This document shows, piece after piece, positions 33,869 through 44,240 of a stretch of DNA of 64,000 bases (positions are counted from its first letter, which is position 1; the number at the start of each line of letters is the position of its first letter). Both the position numbers and the translations under genes were made by a program. The notes beneath the pieces are model-generated. The model ran no database searches, was not told where the DNA came from, and was given only the letters and a program-made list of their open reading frames with translations. This DNA comes from CAZSNH01 sp052388455 (GTDB taxonomy: Bacteria; Pseudomonadota; Alphaproteobacteria; Rhizobiales; Hyphomicrobiaceae). The stretch is from contig JBQTIA010000092.1 of assembly GCA_052388455.1 (NCBI GenBank), positions 11,558 through 75,557 on the forward strand, in the 5' to 3' direction.

Positions 33869-35104
33869 ATGATCGCAAACTCGAAAGTCAATCGCTGGTT
33901 TGACTCACTCACCGCCGGCACAGGGGGTGGCGTATCCATCCTCTTTGGTGTTTCGCTGATCGTGCTGGCTGGTGCGGTCGGTGTAGCGATGGACTCATCG
34001 AGGGCGCACCGTGCCAGCAATGCGTTGCAGGGTGCGCTCGACGCCGGTGTCCTGGCGGCCGCCAAGCTCGAACCGGGCTCGGAACTGGAACAGATTGTTT
34101 CGGTGGCCACTGCCAGCGCTCGATTCAACCTCGAAACAGAGCCTGAATTGCGGGCTGGAGCCAAACTCGAATTCAAGCAGGAAGGTGGAGTCGTCCGTGG
34201 CATCGCCCATTATGAGATGGAAACGACGCTGACCCGCGTCCTCGGAATCAATTCACTCAAGCTGACGTTGAACAGTGCGGCGACCAGTGCCAGCACCGGG
34301 GTGGAGCTGATGCTCGTGCTCGACGTGAGCGGCTCGATGGGCAGCCGCGGAAAAATCGACGCAGCGCGTCAGGCGTCGGTCGAACTGATTGATCTGATTT
34401 ATGGAAATGCCGAAACGCGACCCGACACTTACGTCGGCATTACTCCATTTTCTGGCCGTGTGAACATCAACGGTTACGGGCGTGCCTGGATGACCGGTGC
34501 GGCACCGTCCAGTGCAGCCAGCAAGCTTTGCACCGATCTGCGCTCGACTGGCACCGAGGAAAACGACGAACTCCCCTCGATTGAACCATTCCCCTATTTC
34601 TCGGGCAGTACGAATGTCTGCCCAGACTTCGAGGCGGTTGGTCTCTCCACCCACAAGACCCCGGTCCGCGAGGCCGTAATGGCACTGGAGCCTGGCCATG
34701 GCACAAGTACCAACAAGGGCATGGTATGGGGCTGGCGCATGATTTCCCCTAAGTGGAAAGGCATGTGGGGGAACCCCGACCTGCCGCTCTCACGCGCTGA
34801 ATCGCCCGGCAAGATCGTCGTCATGATGACCGATGGACAGAACCATCCAGGCCAGTCCGGCGATCCCTACACGACAGCCGAAGCCGACGCACAGCTCCTG
34901 CGCGAATGCACGGCCATGAAGGAAGAGGGCATTCGCATTTTCACCGTAGCCCTCGACATGGGGAGCGCGCTGACCAGTCTTTATCAGCAGTGCGCCACCT
35001 CACCCTCCAATCATTACGATGCTGCCGACGGTACAGAGCTGCAGCGCGTTTTCAATGAGATTGGCGGCATCATCTCGCGCGGACATGTCCGGCTCGTCGA
35101 TTGA
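33869..35104 (+). CDS. TadG-like protein with von Willebrand factor A domain
   Basis: 411 residues from the ATG at 33869. An N-terminal TadG-type membrane segment (GGGVSILFGVSLIVLAGAVG, about 19-38) and DSSRAHRASNALQGALDAG lead into a vWA domain with the metal site DVSGSM at 152-157 and MMTDGQNHP further on, so it should bind a divalent cation and present an adhesion or pilus-linked domain outside the membrane. No pilus gene is adjacent. It reads against, and separates, lptM and lysA. The call to TadG is by architecture. Confidence 0.78.
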   Translation: MIANSKVNRWFDSLTAGTGGGVSILFGVSLIVLAGAVGVAMDSSRAHRASNALQGALDAGVLAAAKLEPGSELEQIVSVATASARFNLETEPELRAGAKLEFKQEGGVVRGIAHYEMETTLTRVLGINSLKLTLNSAATSASTGVELMLVLDVSGSMGSRGKIDAARQASVELIDLIYGNAETRPDTYVGITPFSGRVNINGYGRAWMTGAAPSSAASKLCTDLRSTGTEENDELPSIEPFPYFSGSTNVCPDFEAVGLSTHKTPVREAVMALEPGHGTSTNKGMVWGWRMISPKWKGMWGNPDLPLSRAESPGKIVVMMTDGQNHPGQSGDPYTTAEADAQLLRECTAMKEEGIRIFTVALDMGSALTSLYQQCATSPSNHYDAADGTELQRVFNEIGGIISRGHVRLVD

Positions 35105-35193
35105 TGTGTTCACGCGCATGAACTACGTCGCCGAAGCGATACGGCGGTCACTTCCGGGGCGCATAGCCCTTGGTTCCGGCTTTCAATGCAGAA

Positions 35194-35397
35194 TTAGCGG
35201 ATCAGCCCGTCGAGGATGAAGCCCTTGTGCGGCTTGGGGGCGGCGTCGGCCGGTTTGCCCTGGCCGCTCTCGGCGCTGGCGCTGGTATCGGTCGACGTCT
35301 CGGAGTTGGGAGGCGGCTCTAGCGCGCCACGAATGCCGCAGCCCGCCAGCGAAAGCGCCAGCAGGGAAAGGACGGCCAGGGTGCGAACGCTGCTCAA
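35194..35397 (-). CDS. lptM: Small lipoprotein, LptM-like
   Basis: 67 residues from a TTG at 35395-35397, preceded by GAGGA. The N-terminus is a lipoprotein signal peptide with lipobox LAGC (C20), then GIRGALEPPP, the motif of short lipoproteins (LptM/YifL) encoded beside lysA that support LptD maturation. A longer reading from 35445 exists but lacks a site before its start. It sits between argH and lysA, which fits the family; the symbol is given by position and motif. Confidence 0.68.
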   Translation of the reverse strand: MSSVRTLAVLSLLALSLAGCGIRGALEPPPNSETSTDTSASAESGQGKPADAAPKPHKGFILDGLIR

Positions 35398-35594
35398 TTC
35401 GTGTCCTCGACTTGCCTCGACCTGATGAGGCCCACTCCTGCGCATACTTTGGAGCGTCCTATTTCCTTGTGGCTGAGAGGCCCGCGTGCACGCGGCCGGC
35501 CGGCCGACCAGTGCGAACCCTCGTATGCACCACTACCCCGCTCGACACACCCTATGCAGCGGCGCCGGGGAAATTCCGGTGCTGCATCTCATAC

Positions 35595-37004
<1,410 letters not shown>

Positions 37005-37054
37005 GGGGACTGGATCTCCTGAATGGCAACTGTGCGACACGATGGGACACGCCG

Positions 37055-37675
37055 ATGAGTAACGACGCGAACAGGGCCGCCCCTCGGTTGCCTTTGGCCA
37101 TGACGCTCGGGATCGCAGCGCTGTCGGCCGCGATCGGCTTTGCGGCGGTATACGTCACCCTGGGGCGGAATGACAACGCCGGGACGCCGGCGGCCAGCAC
37201 TTCAAACAAGCCGGCGGGCACCGGCCTAGCCGGTTTCGTCCGCAAGGCCGCCCCGGAAGCGCTGACCGACGTGGCGTTTCTCGATCCTGACGGCAAAGAG
37301 CTGAAGCTCTCCGCCTTCAAGGGCCGCACGGTGCTGCTGAACTTGTGGGCCACCTGGTGCGCGCCCTGCCGCAAGGAAATGCCCTCCCTCGACCGTCTCC
37401 AGAAGGAACTCGGCTCGGACACCTTCGAGGTGGTGGCGCTGGCGGTCGACCGGACTGGACTGGAAGGCGCCGGCAAGTTTCTTGACGAGATCAAGGTCGG
37501 CAGCCTGAAGCTCTACGCCGATCCGACCGCCCGCTCGGGCGCCGGGCTGAAGGCGGTCGGAATGCCGACGACGATCCTGATCGACCGCGAGGGCCGCGAG
37601 ATCGGGCGGCTCGCCGGACCTGCCGAATGGGACAGCGCGGAGGCCAAGGCGCTGATCGTAGAAGCCCTCAGATGA
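37055..37675 (+). CDS. TlpA-family membrane-anchored thioredoxin-like protein
   Basis: 206 residues. One membrane helix (about 15-36) anchors a periplasmic thioredoxin fold with active site W-C102-A-P-C105 (LWATWCAPCRKEMPSLD). The cis-proline comes in VGMPTTILIDREG. TlpA proteins reduce periplasmic disulfides, for example in cytochrome oxidase copper-site assembly. It is divergent from argH, a conserved neighbour pair in Hyphomicrobiales. Its stop overlaps the convergent coiled-coil gene by eight bases. Confidence 0.9.
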   Translation: MSNDANRAAPRLPLAMTLGIAALSAAIGFAAVYVTLGRNDNAGTPAASTSNKPAGTGLAGFVRKAAPEALTDVAFLDPDGKELKLSAFKGRTVLLNLWATWCAPCRKEMPSLDRLQKELGSDTFEVVALAVDRTGLEGAGKFLDEIKVGSLKLYADPTARSGAGLKAVGMPTTILIDREGREIGRLAGPAEWDSAEAKALIVEALR

Positions 37676-38162
37676 TCGTCATCGCCGGCATCAGGTAAGT
37701 GGCGACTGCGAGGCCGACCGCCACCAGGGTGACACCGAACATGAGGGTGTTGCGGGCGACCTCGCGGCCGGCACGTGCGACACTGGCTTCCATCTGCGAC
37801 AGCTCGTGCAGACGCTTGTTGACAGCTTCGAAGGTCGGATGCGGCAGGGCGGCATAAGCAGTCCTGTCGCCTTCGATGTGGTCCACACGGCCTTTCAGCT
37901 CGCGCGCCGTACGCACGAACTCATCGATCTTGTACTCGCGCGCATTGCGCAACGACTCTTCGAAAGTGCGCAGCCGCTTGGTCTGCTCGGCGTGATCGAG
38001 CAGCGAAAGCAGCGCCGCTCGCGCGTGCTCGCTGTCCTGGATCAGCCGTGCGACGCTCGCCTCCAGGTGGTCGATGCGAACGGCCGTATCCGCAATGAAC
38101 CCGTCGCGGCCTCCGCGCGGAAGCGAGGTGACCGTTCTCGATGGATCTAAGATGGAGGACAT
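37668..38162 (-). CDS. Coiled-coil protein with C-terminal membrane anchor
   Basis: 164 residues from MSSILDPSRTVTSLPRGGRD. Helical, charged segments (LEASVARLIQDSEHARAALL, REYKIDEFVRTARELKGRVD, VNKRLHELSQMEASVARAG) end in one membrane helix (LMFGVTLVAVGLAVATYLM). It resembles a tail-anchored adaptor or signalling protein; no named family. Transcribed opposite to both neighbours. The frame runs open far upstream, but only from 38162 on is it coding-like. Confidence 0.55.
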   Translation of the reverse strand: MSSILDPSRTVTSLPRGGRDGFIADTAVRIDHLEASVARLIQDSEHARAALLSLLDHAEQTKRLRTFEESLRNAREYKIDEFVRTARELKGRVDHIEGDRTAYAALPHPTFEAVNKRLHELSQMEASVARAGREVARNTLMFGVTLVAVGLAVATYLMPAMTII

Positions 38163-38373
38163 GGGGAAACCCTGCAATCGTATGAGTTGCAATATCGGCG
38201 GGGCGCCGAGCCGAAAGCCCCACGAGCCGCACGCTATCGCGGCGGGTTTAAGCAGCGGTAAGCGCCAGACTAAAAAAGCCACGCTGACCGGTCGGCTGCT
38301 GGCGGGCGTTGACACGATGCCGAGCCAGGCGCCACAAGGCAGCCTCATCGAACGCACCAAGCGGGATAGAGCC

Positions 38374-39225
38374 ATGTCGCACGCGGAACTTGCCGAGATC
38401 AAAGAAACGATCGAAACCGCCTGGGAGGCGCGAGACTCGATCGACAGCGATACCAAGGGCGCCGTACGCAAGGCGGTCGAGGAGGCGCTGCGGCTGCTCG
38501 ACAAGGGCAAAGCGCGGGTGGCGGAAAAGTCCGACGGCACCTGGGTGGTGAACCAGTGGCTGAAGAAGGCGGTGCTGCTCTCCTTCCGGCTCAACGAGAT
38601 GGAGCTGATCAAGGGCGGGCCGGCCGGCTCGTACTATTGGGACAAGGTGCCACCGAAGTTCGAAGGCTGGGACAAGGACGATTTCAAAAAGGGCGGATTC
38701 CGCGTGCTGCCCGGAGCCATCGTGCGCCGCTCGGCCTACATCGCGCCGGGCGTCGTGCTGCTGCCTTCGTTCGTCAACCTCGGTGCCTACGTCGACAGCG
38801 GCACCATGGTCGACACCTGGGCCACCGTCGGCTCGTGCGCTCAGATCGGCAAGAACTGCCACATCTCCGGCGGCGCCGGAATCGGCGGTGTGCTGGAGCC
38901 CTTGCAGGCCGGACCGGTGATCATCGAGGACAACTGCTTCATCGGAGCCCGCGCAGAGGTTGCCGAGGGTGTCCTCGTCGGTGAGGGCTCGGTGCTGTCG
39001 ATGGGCGTCTACCTCGGCGCCTCGACAACCATCATCGACCGTGCGACGGGTGAAAAGCACTTCGGCAAGGTGCCGCCGTATTCAGTGATCGTGTCCGGCA
39101 GCATGCCCGGCAAGCCGCTGCCGAACGGCGAGCCGGGTCCCAATCTCTACTGCGCCGTCATCGTCAAGCGCGTCGACGAAAAGACCCGATCGAAGACCAG
39201 CATCAACGAGCTGTTGCGCGACTGA
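38374..39225 (+). CDS. dapD: 2,3,4,5-tetrahydropyridine-2,6-dicarboxylate N-succinyltransferase
   Basis: 283 residues. DapD adds succinyl from succinyl-CoA to tetrahydrodipicolinate in the diaminopimelate pathway. The left-handed beta-helix with hexapeptide repeats runs about 105-245 (SAYIAPGVVLLPSFVNLGAY, GTMVDTWATVGSCAQIGKN, then HISGGAGIGGVLEP). I chose the ATG at 38374 because it gives the family N-terminus. dapE follows 1.4 kb downstream on the same strand with two unknown genes between them. Confidence 0.95.
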   Translation: MSHAELAEIKETIETAWEARDSIDSDTKGAVRKAVEEALRLLDKGKARVAEKSDGTWVVNQWLKKAVLLSFRLNEMELIKGGPAGSYYWDKVPPKFEGWDKDDFKKGGFRVLPGAIVRRSAYIAPGVVLLPSFVNLGAYVDSGTMVDTWATVGSCAQIGKNCHISGGAGIGGVLEPLQAGPVIIEDNCFIGARAEVAEGVLVGEGSVLSMGVYLGASTTIIDRATGEKHFGKVPPYSVIVSGSMPGKPLPNGEPGPNLYCAVIVKRVDEKTRSKTSINELLRD

Positions 39226-39341
39226 CGCGCGGCGGCCGGCGAACAGTCGTTCACTCCGGCAAGTCCTAAAGGTTTCGTTAGGATTCGCTAGCTAGGCTCG
39301 TTGCTTCGGCTCGAGCACGCGGCGGACGGCGCAGGACATCC

Positions 39342-39665
39342 ATGGGCTTCTTCAGCAAGCTGCTGGCGGGCGGCGATGGCGGTTCGATCGACGACGGCGA
39401 CACGCCGGAAGAGCGCCAGCGGCGGGCCGCCGAGGCCGCCCTCGACCGCATGATCGCGGCCCGCGCCTCGCAGCCCGCTCACCCAGCGAGCCCCGAGACG
39501 CGCACTGGTGACCGCCGCTCCGGTCAGGAACGCCGCGTCGAACCCGGCCAGTCCGCCGAGGATTTCGTCGAGCGACGCTTGGGCGGCGACCGTCGCCGGA
39601 CGGGCGGCGAGCCGGCGTCACCGGCATCGTTCGGACGTCGACCGGCACGACCTGGCCAAACCTGA
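39342..39665 (+). CDS. Small basic protein of unknown function
   Basis: 107 residues starting MGFFSKLLAGGDGGSIDDGD, with a helical charged part (TPEERQRRAAEAALDRMIAA) and then two R-R-x-G-x-x-R-R patches (GDRRSGQERR and LGGDRRRTGG), the second near the end. It has no named domain; the arginine patches might bind nucleic acid or membrane. A weak ribosome-binding site precedes the ATG. It lies between dapD and dapE on the same strand. Confidence 0.55.
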   Translation: MGFFSKLLAGGDGGSIDDGDTPEERQRRAAEAALDRMIAARASQPAHPASPETRTGDRRSGQERRVEPGQSAEDFVERRLGGDRRRTGGEPASPASFGRRPARPGQT

Positions 39666-39678
39666 GTTTTCCAGCCGC

Positions 39679-39732
39679 TAGACCACGATCGCTTCGGACC
39701 CTATCGGTCCGAAGCGTGAATCGTCGGTCTCA
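39679..39732. repeat. Dispersed palindromic repeat, family 2, copy 1
   Basis: A 54-base unit with the palindromic core CGCTTCGGACC, five bases, GGTCCGAAGCG. It ends in ATCGTCGGTCT. Two further copies, in the opposite orientation, are at 57948-58000 and 60945-60998, where the unit starts with AGACCGACGATTC. A hairpin is expected in RNA. Confidence 0.8.
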
Positions 39733-39777
39733 TCTAGAGCGTGATTGCGATTCGAAGAAAAACAAACACGCTCTAGA
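39733..39777. repeat. Inverted repeat next to family 2 copy
   Basis: Arms TCTAGAGCGTG (39733-39743) and CACGCTCTAGA (39767-39777) flank a 23-base A-rich loop (ATTGCGATTCGAAG...AACAAA). It directly follows the family 2 unit. It is a second type of palindromic element, or a bidirectional terminator for the gene at 39342. Confidence 0.65.
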
Positions 39778-39852
39778 GCCTTTCCGGCACTGCCCACAGC
39801 CGATTGAGCCGACGCGATTGACCGCGCGCCGCGCCCGTTCCAGGACTTGGCA

Positions 39853-40596
39853 ATGTACCAGCGGCTGGATCCTGCCAAGATCGTCGCGACGCTCGAGCAG
39901 CTCGAGCGGCGGGTCAACGAGCGTTTTCCGGGCGCCGGGCTCGGGCGCGTCGGCGCCGAGCTGATCGTCGTCGCCCGCCAGACCCAGCAGAGGGCCGAGG
40001 AGATCGCGCGGCCCGACTGGCGGCTTCGCCTGCTGGTCGGCGTGCTGCTGGCGCTCGGCGCCGGGCTGCTGGTGGCGCTCAGCCTCAACATTCTCGAGGG
40101 CGCCAAGGCCGACAACGAGCTGTTCGGCACGCTGCAGGGAATCGACAGCGCTTTCAACATCATCGTGCTGATGGGCGCCGCGCTGTTCTTCATGGTCACC
40201 CTGGAAGAGCGCCTGAAGCGCAACCGCGCACTGAAGGCCCTGCACGAGTTGCGCTCGATCATCCACGTCGTGGACATGCACCAGCTCACCAAGGACCCGG
40301 GCATGAAGGCGCACGTCACGCCGCCGACGCCCTCGTCCCCACCGCGGCTGCTCGGCAAGCCGGAGCTGATCCGCTATCTCGACTACTGCTCGGAAATGCT
40401 GTCGCTGGCCGCCAAAGTCGCGGTGCTCTACGCTCAGAGCTTCCCCGATCCCGTCGTCACCGAGGCAGTCAACGATCTCGAACGTACAGCGACCAGCCTC
40501 AGCCAGAAGATCTGGCAGAAGATCAACATCCTGCACCGCCAGATCGAGTTCAACGGCGGCCATGCGGCGCCAACCCGGCCGCCTCCTTTGGTCTGA
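39853..40596 (+). CDS. Two-pass membrane protein of unknown function
   Basis: 247 residues. A basic, helical N-terminus (about 1-55) leads to two membrane helices (about 59-80 and 104-121, LLVGVLLALGAGLLVALSL and AFNIIVLMGAALFFMVTLEE), then a soluble helical part with LHELRSIIHVVDMHQLTKDP. No named family is recognised. The ATG at 39853 follows AGGA by seven bases. It precedes dapE by 74 bases on the same strand and may be read with it. Confidence 0.7.
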   Translation: MYQRLDPAKIVATLEQLERRVNERFPGAGLGRVGAELIVVARQTQQRAEEIARPDWRLRLLVGVLLALGAGLLVALSLNILEGAKADNELFGTLQGIDSAFNIIVLMGAALFFMVTLEERLKRNRALKALHELRSIIHVVDMHQLTKDPGMKAHVTPPTPSSPPRLLGKPELIRYLDYCSEMLSLAAKVAVLYAQSFPDPVVTEAVNDLERTATSLSQKIWQKINILHRQIEFNGGHAAPTRPPPLV

Positions 40597-40670
40597 AACG
40601 CGCTTCAGGCGCGCCGATGCGGCGAAGCGCATTTGACAATTGCGTCCTCCGCCGTCATCCCATCGCGCCC

Positions 40671-41867
40671 ATGACAACCGCGCTGCCGGCCTCCGCCCTT
40701 TCCCCGCTCGCCACCGATCCCGTGGCCCTGACACGGGCGCTCGTGCGCTGCCCATCCGTCACCCCGAGAGACGAGGGAGCTCTGGCCGTCATCGAGGACG
40801 TGCTGCGTCCCGCAGGCTTCGCCTGCCGCCGACTGCCGTTCTCCGAGCCCGGCACACCGGATGTCGACAATCTCTATGCCCGGCTCGGAAGCGAAGGTCC
40901 GCACCTCTGCTTCGCCGGCCACACCGATGTGGTTCCGCCCGGCGACCTCACCGCCTGGTCCGTTCCGCCGTTCGCCGCAGAAATCCGCGACGGCGTGCTC
41001 TACGGCCGCGGGGCCGTCGACATGAAGGGCGGCATCGCCTGCTTCCTCGCCGCCGTAATGCGCACGCTGGCCGCGCGCGGCGGATCGTTGCCGGGGTCGC
41101 TTTCCTTCCTGATCACCGGGGACGAGGAAGGCCCCTCGATCAACGGCACGATGAAGATGGTCGACTGGCTGAAGGCGAGCGGCGAGCGTCTCGACGCCTG
41201 CCTCGTCGGCGAGCCGTCGAACCCGACTGCCTTGGGCGACGAGATCAAGATCGGACGACGCGGCTCTCTCAATGTCGAGCTGGTTGTGCATGGCCGACAA
41301 GGTCACGCGGCCTATCCGGCGCTGGCCGACAACCCCGTGCCGAAGCTGGTGCGCCTGCTCGATCGCCTGTCGAGCCAGAGCATCGATAGCGGCACGGCGA
41401 GCTTCGAACCTTCGAATTTGCAGGTCACCATCGTCTCGGTGCCGAACACCGCCAGCAACGTCATTCCCCGCGAGGCGCGCGCGACACTCAACATCCGCTA
41501 CAACGACCTCTGGCAACGGGCGACCATCGAGGACTGGGTGCGGCTGCAGTGCGAGGCCGCCGCCGATCGCGTCGGCGCCCGCTTCGACCTGAAATTCTCC
41601 GGCACCGGCGACGTATTCGTGACCCAGCCGGGGCCTCTGGTCGACACCTTGTCGTCCGCCATCCGCACCGTCACGGGCCGCACGCCATCGCTCTCGACCG
41701 GCGGGGGCACCTCCGACGCGCGCTTTATCAAGGATCACTGCCCGGTGATCGAGTTCGGTCTGGTCAATCGAACCATCCACCAGATCGACGAGCACGTGCC
41801 GGTCGCCGATCTCGAAACCCTGACCCGCATCTACGAGCGCTTCATCGCAGACTTTTTCGCACGCTGA
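40671..41867 (+). CDS. dapE: Succinyl-diaminopimelate desuccinylase
   Basis: 398 residues. DapE removes succinate from N-succinyl-LL-diaminopimelate in the lysine/peptidoglycan pathway, using two Zn2+. Metal and catalytic residues are in place: H84 and D86 (FAGHTDVVPPG), D117 (GAVDMKGG) and E152/E153 (TGDEEGP), with the end motif TGGGTSDARF. The ATG at 40671 gives the usual N-terminus. It completes a DapD-DapE pair here; lysA at 32.4 kb uses the product of the pathway. Confidence 0.95.
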   Translation: MTTALPASALSPLATDPVALTRALVRCPSVTPRDEGALAVIEDVLRPAGFACRRLPFSEPGTPDVDNLYARLGSEGPHLCFAGHTDVVPPGDLTAWSVPPFAAEIRDGVLYGRGAVDMKGGIACFLAAVMRTLAARGGSLPGSLSFLITGDEEGPSINGTMKMVDWLKASGERLDACLVGEPSNPTALGDEIKIGRRGSLNVELVVHGRQGHAAYPALADNPVPKLVRLLDRLSSQSIDSGTASFEPSNLQVTIVSVPNTASNVIPREARATLNIRYNDLWQRATIEDWVRLQCEAAADRVGARFDLKFSGTGDVFVTQPGPLVDTLSSAIRTVTGRTPSLSTGGGTSDARFIKDHCPVIEFGLVNRTIHQIDEHVPVADLETLTRIYERFIADFFAR

Positions 41868-41894
41868 GCGGAACTCCTACTCTCAATTCCGCGA

Positions 41895-42053
41895 CCGTCA
41901 TCCTCACGGCGTGAGGGCGTTCGGGCGCGAGCGGCGTGGGGATCCAGCGTGAGGCTGGTCCGAAGGACGCGATATCTCGAGTCTTCGACGAGTCTTACGC
42001 TGGATCCCAAACGCGCTCGGGCGGAAGTGCCCTCGTGCGTTGAGGATGACGGG
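41895..42053. repeat. Long imperfect palindrome, about 159 bases
   Basis: The outer arms CCGTCATCCTCA and TGAGGATGACGG and the inner GGGATCCAGCGT / ACGCTGGATCCC are complementary, with bulges; the rest of each arm matches less well. It fits between dapE and the NhaD-like gene. The layout (GTCATCC outside, GGATCCAG inside) resembles MITE-like palindromic repeats common in GC-rich alphaproteobacteria. Confidence 0.7.
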
Positions 42054-42058
42054 CGACG

Positions 42059-43375
42059 TCAATGCGGGTGCCAGCCGAGAACGGCGAGCAGGGTGAAGTA
42101 ACCCACGACATAGCCGAGTGCGACGTACCAGCCGGACGCGAGCCACCGCCACACCGACTTCGCCTCGGGGTACATGTTCGACAGCGCGACACCCGCCGAC
42201 GAGCCGAACCAGATCATCGAGCCGCCGAAGCCGACCGCATAGGCGAGGAAGCCCCAGTCGTAGCCGCCCTGCCGCAAGGCCAGTGCCGTCAGCGGAATGT
42301 TGTCGAATACCGCCGAGACGAAACCCAATCCCAGCGTGGTCGGCCACGAGGCGGCCGGCAATTCTTCGACCGGCATCATCGATGCCGAGGCGACGAGCGC
42401 CAGCAGGAAGAGTGTTCCCTTGAAGGTCTCGGGCAGCACCGACCAGTCCGGCGAGCGCCAGAGGGCCGTGCTCACGATCGCGGCCCACACCGCCAGACCG
42501 AGCACCGGCAGATGGTCGAGCAACGCCGGATAGAACAGATTGGCGCCGACGTTGGCCGCCACCGCCGCGACGAGAATGATGGCCACGATTCCGACGCGGG
42601 GCCACTCGACGGCGACGCCGGGCGCCATGTCCCTGACGATCGGCTGGTGGGCGTGCTGCCTCCTCGCCGCCGGAATGGCGAACACCACGAACGCCGCCGC
42701 CGACGCCACGTAGGCTTCCAGCACGGCCAGCGGACTGACACCGCTGATCCACATCATGGTGGTGGTCGTGTCGCCGACCACGCTGCCGGCTCCGCCCGCA
42801 TTCGAAGCCGCGACGATCGCCGCCAGATACCCGATGTGCACGCGACCTTTGAACACGTGGCGAGCCACCGTGCCGCCGATCAGTGCCGCCGCGATGTTGT
42901 CGAGGAACCCCGAGAGGACGAAGACCATTCCGAGCAGCGCGAGGCCGCCGGTCCAGCTGTCGGGCAGAACGGCCGGCATCAGCTCCGGTACGCGACTCTC
43001 CTCGAAGTGCCGCGAGAGCAGCGCAAAGCCCATCAGCAGCGCGAACAGGTTGGCCAGCACCACCCATTCGTGCGCGAGGTGCCCGGCGAGCCCGGCGAAG
43101 CCCACCCCGGTCTTGAACCCCGCGAACCCCAGCTTGTAGAGCGTGATCGCCGCGAGGCCGGACAGCGCCACCTGCAGCGTACGATTGTGAAAGATTGCTA
43201 CGCCGAGCAGCGTCAGCGCAAAGAGGATGAAGTCGACCGGGATGCCGGCCACGTCGAGGGGCTTTCCCGCGACGGTTGCCGCAGCAGCCGACGGTTCGGC
43301 CAAGGCAGGCCCGGCGATAAGCTGCACAGCTACCACGGAGGCCAAGGCCAGGCCCGCTCCAGAGAGTATCGTCAT
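42059..43375 (-). CDS. NhaD/ArsB-type ion transporter
   Basis: 438 residues. A leader-like first helix (to about ALA at 27) is followed by 11 or 12 more hydrophobic segments, with the IT-superfamily motifs VFVLSGFLDNIAAALIGGTV and FVSAVFDNIPLTALAL (the paired NIPL-like loops) and ASNAGGAGSVVGDTTTTMMW. This is the NhaD-type Na+/H+ antiporter branch, though citrate or other anion transport is possible. The ATG at 43375 begins MTILSGAGLALA. The 309 bases between it and the tRNA contain nothing recognisable. Confidence 0.82.
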   Translation of the reverse strand: MTILSGAGLALASVVAVQLIAGPALAEPSAAAATVAGKPLDVAGIPVDFILFALTLLGVAIFHNRTLQVALSGLAAITLYKLGFAGFKTGVGFAGLAGHLAHEWVVLANLFALLMGFALLSRHFEESRVPELMPAVLPDSWTGGLALLGMVFVLSGFLDNIAAALIGGTVARHVFKGRVHIGYLAAIVAASNAGGAGSVVGDTTTTMMWISGVSPLAVLEAYVASAAAFVVFAIPAARRQHAHQPIVRDMAPGVAVEWPRVGIVAIILVAAVAANVGANLFYPALLDHLPVLGLAVWAAIVSTALWRSPDWSVLPETFKGTLFLLALVASASMMPVEELPAASWPTTLGLGFVSAVFDNIPLTALALRQGGYDWGFLAYAVGFGGSMIWFGSSAGVALSNMYPEAKSVWRWLASGWYVALGYVVGYFTLLAVLGWHPH

Positions 43376-43684
43376 CGGCAACGCGATCGGCCCCCCGGCC
43401 CTGTATGTCCTGTCGCGACTTCGGCAGCGGCGGCCACATCAATTGTGGTCTTGAGGCCAGATCGCGGGACCGTCGGCTCGAAAGCTGCGGCCGGCCAGCA
43501 CGCTATCGAGGGGGCCGAGCAGTGGCAATCGCCTTCGACGACACCGATTGAGCGGCGCGGGTCACAGTCGCGCAGCCCACCACCCTATTGCGGGCTTACG
43601 GCGAGGCGGCGACGGCAGCCGGCCGGCCGATGGCTCCGGCAAACCTTGCCATCGCCCCAGGTCTGACCTATCCCGGTCGAGACC

Positions 43685-43761
<77 letters not shown>

Positions 43762-43994
43762 ATGCTTAGACTGTCCAGTCCGGTACGTGATGCGTTTCAG
43801 CCCGCGCCTTCTCGCGGCCTAAACTGAACCTGCGCTTCACAGGAGCGTTTGTATGGCCGCCGGGCGGAACTCACCGATCATCGGCAGGCCGCAGCGCCAT
43901 CGCCGGCGACATGGCCTTGCAGCACTCAACTATTCCCAGGCGTCAGTAGGACTTGGGTGCAATCGTCAAGCCAATCGGCTAGACTGTTAACACT

Positions 43995-44240
43995 ATGAAT
44001 GACCTAAATAAACAACCCAAGGCCAGCCAAAGCGAGAAGCCCACAAAGGACGATGCCGTCGGGCTTTATCGACGCGCCTTCGCCGAGTTTGGCACGCGCG
44101 CCCTATGGAACATCAAAGAAATCGGAGAGCCTTCATTTGAGCAGATTCTCGCGATCACGCGGCAGCTCCGCACCGAAGGCGACATGAACGCAAGGCGTCT
44201 TGCCGAGCAGATCGAGCAGGCCGCCCGTGCCCATCTCTAA
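43995..44240 (+). CDS. Small protein upstream of nucleotidyltransferase, possible antitoxin
   Basis: 81 residues: a charged N-terminus (MNDLNKQPKASQSEKPTK), then YRRAFAEFGTRALWNIKEIG and an EGDMNARRLAEQIEQAARAHL helix. It has no winged-helix domain like AbiEi. Its stop overlaps the start of the next gene by 14 bases, so the two are coupled; by position it may be the antitoxin or a partner of the nucleotidyltransferase. The gene lies 233 bases after the tRNA-Arg. Confidence 0.6.
   Translation: MNDLNKQPKASQSEKPTKDDAVGLYRRAFAEFGTRALWNIKEIGEPSFEQILAITRQLRTEGDMNARRLAEQIEQAARAHL

Noticed and set aside
39226..39341. Intrinsic terminator of dapD
   Set aside because: A GC-rich stretch is present but no clean stem followed by a T-run.
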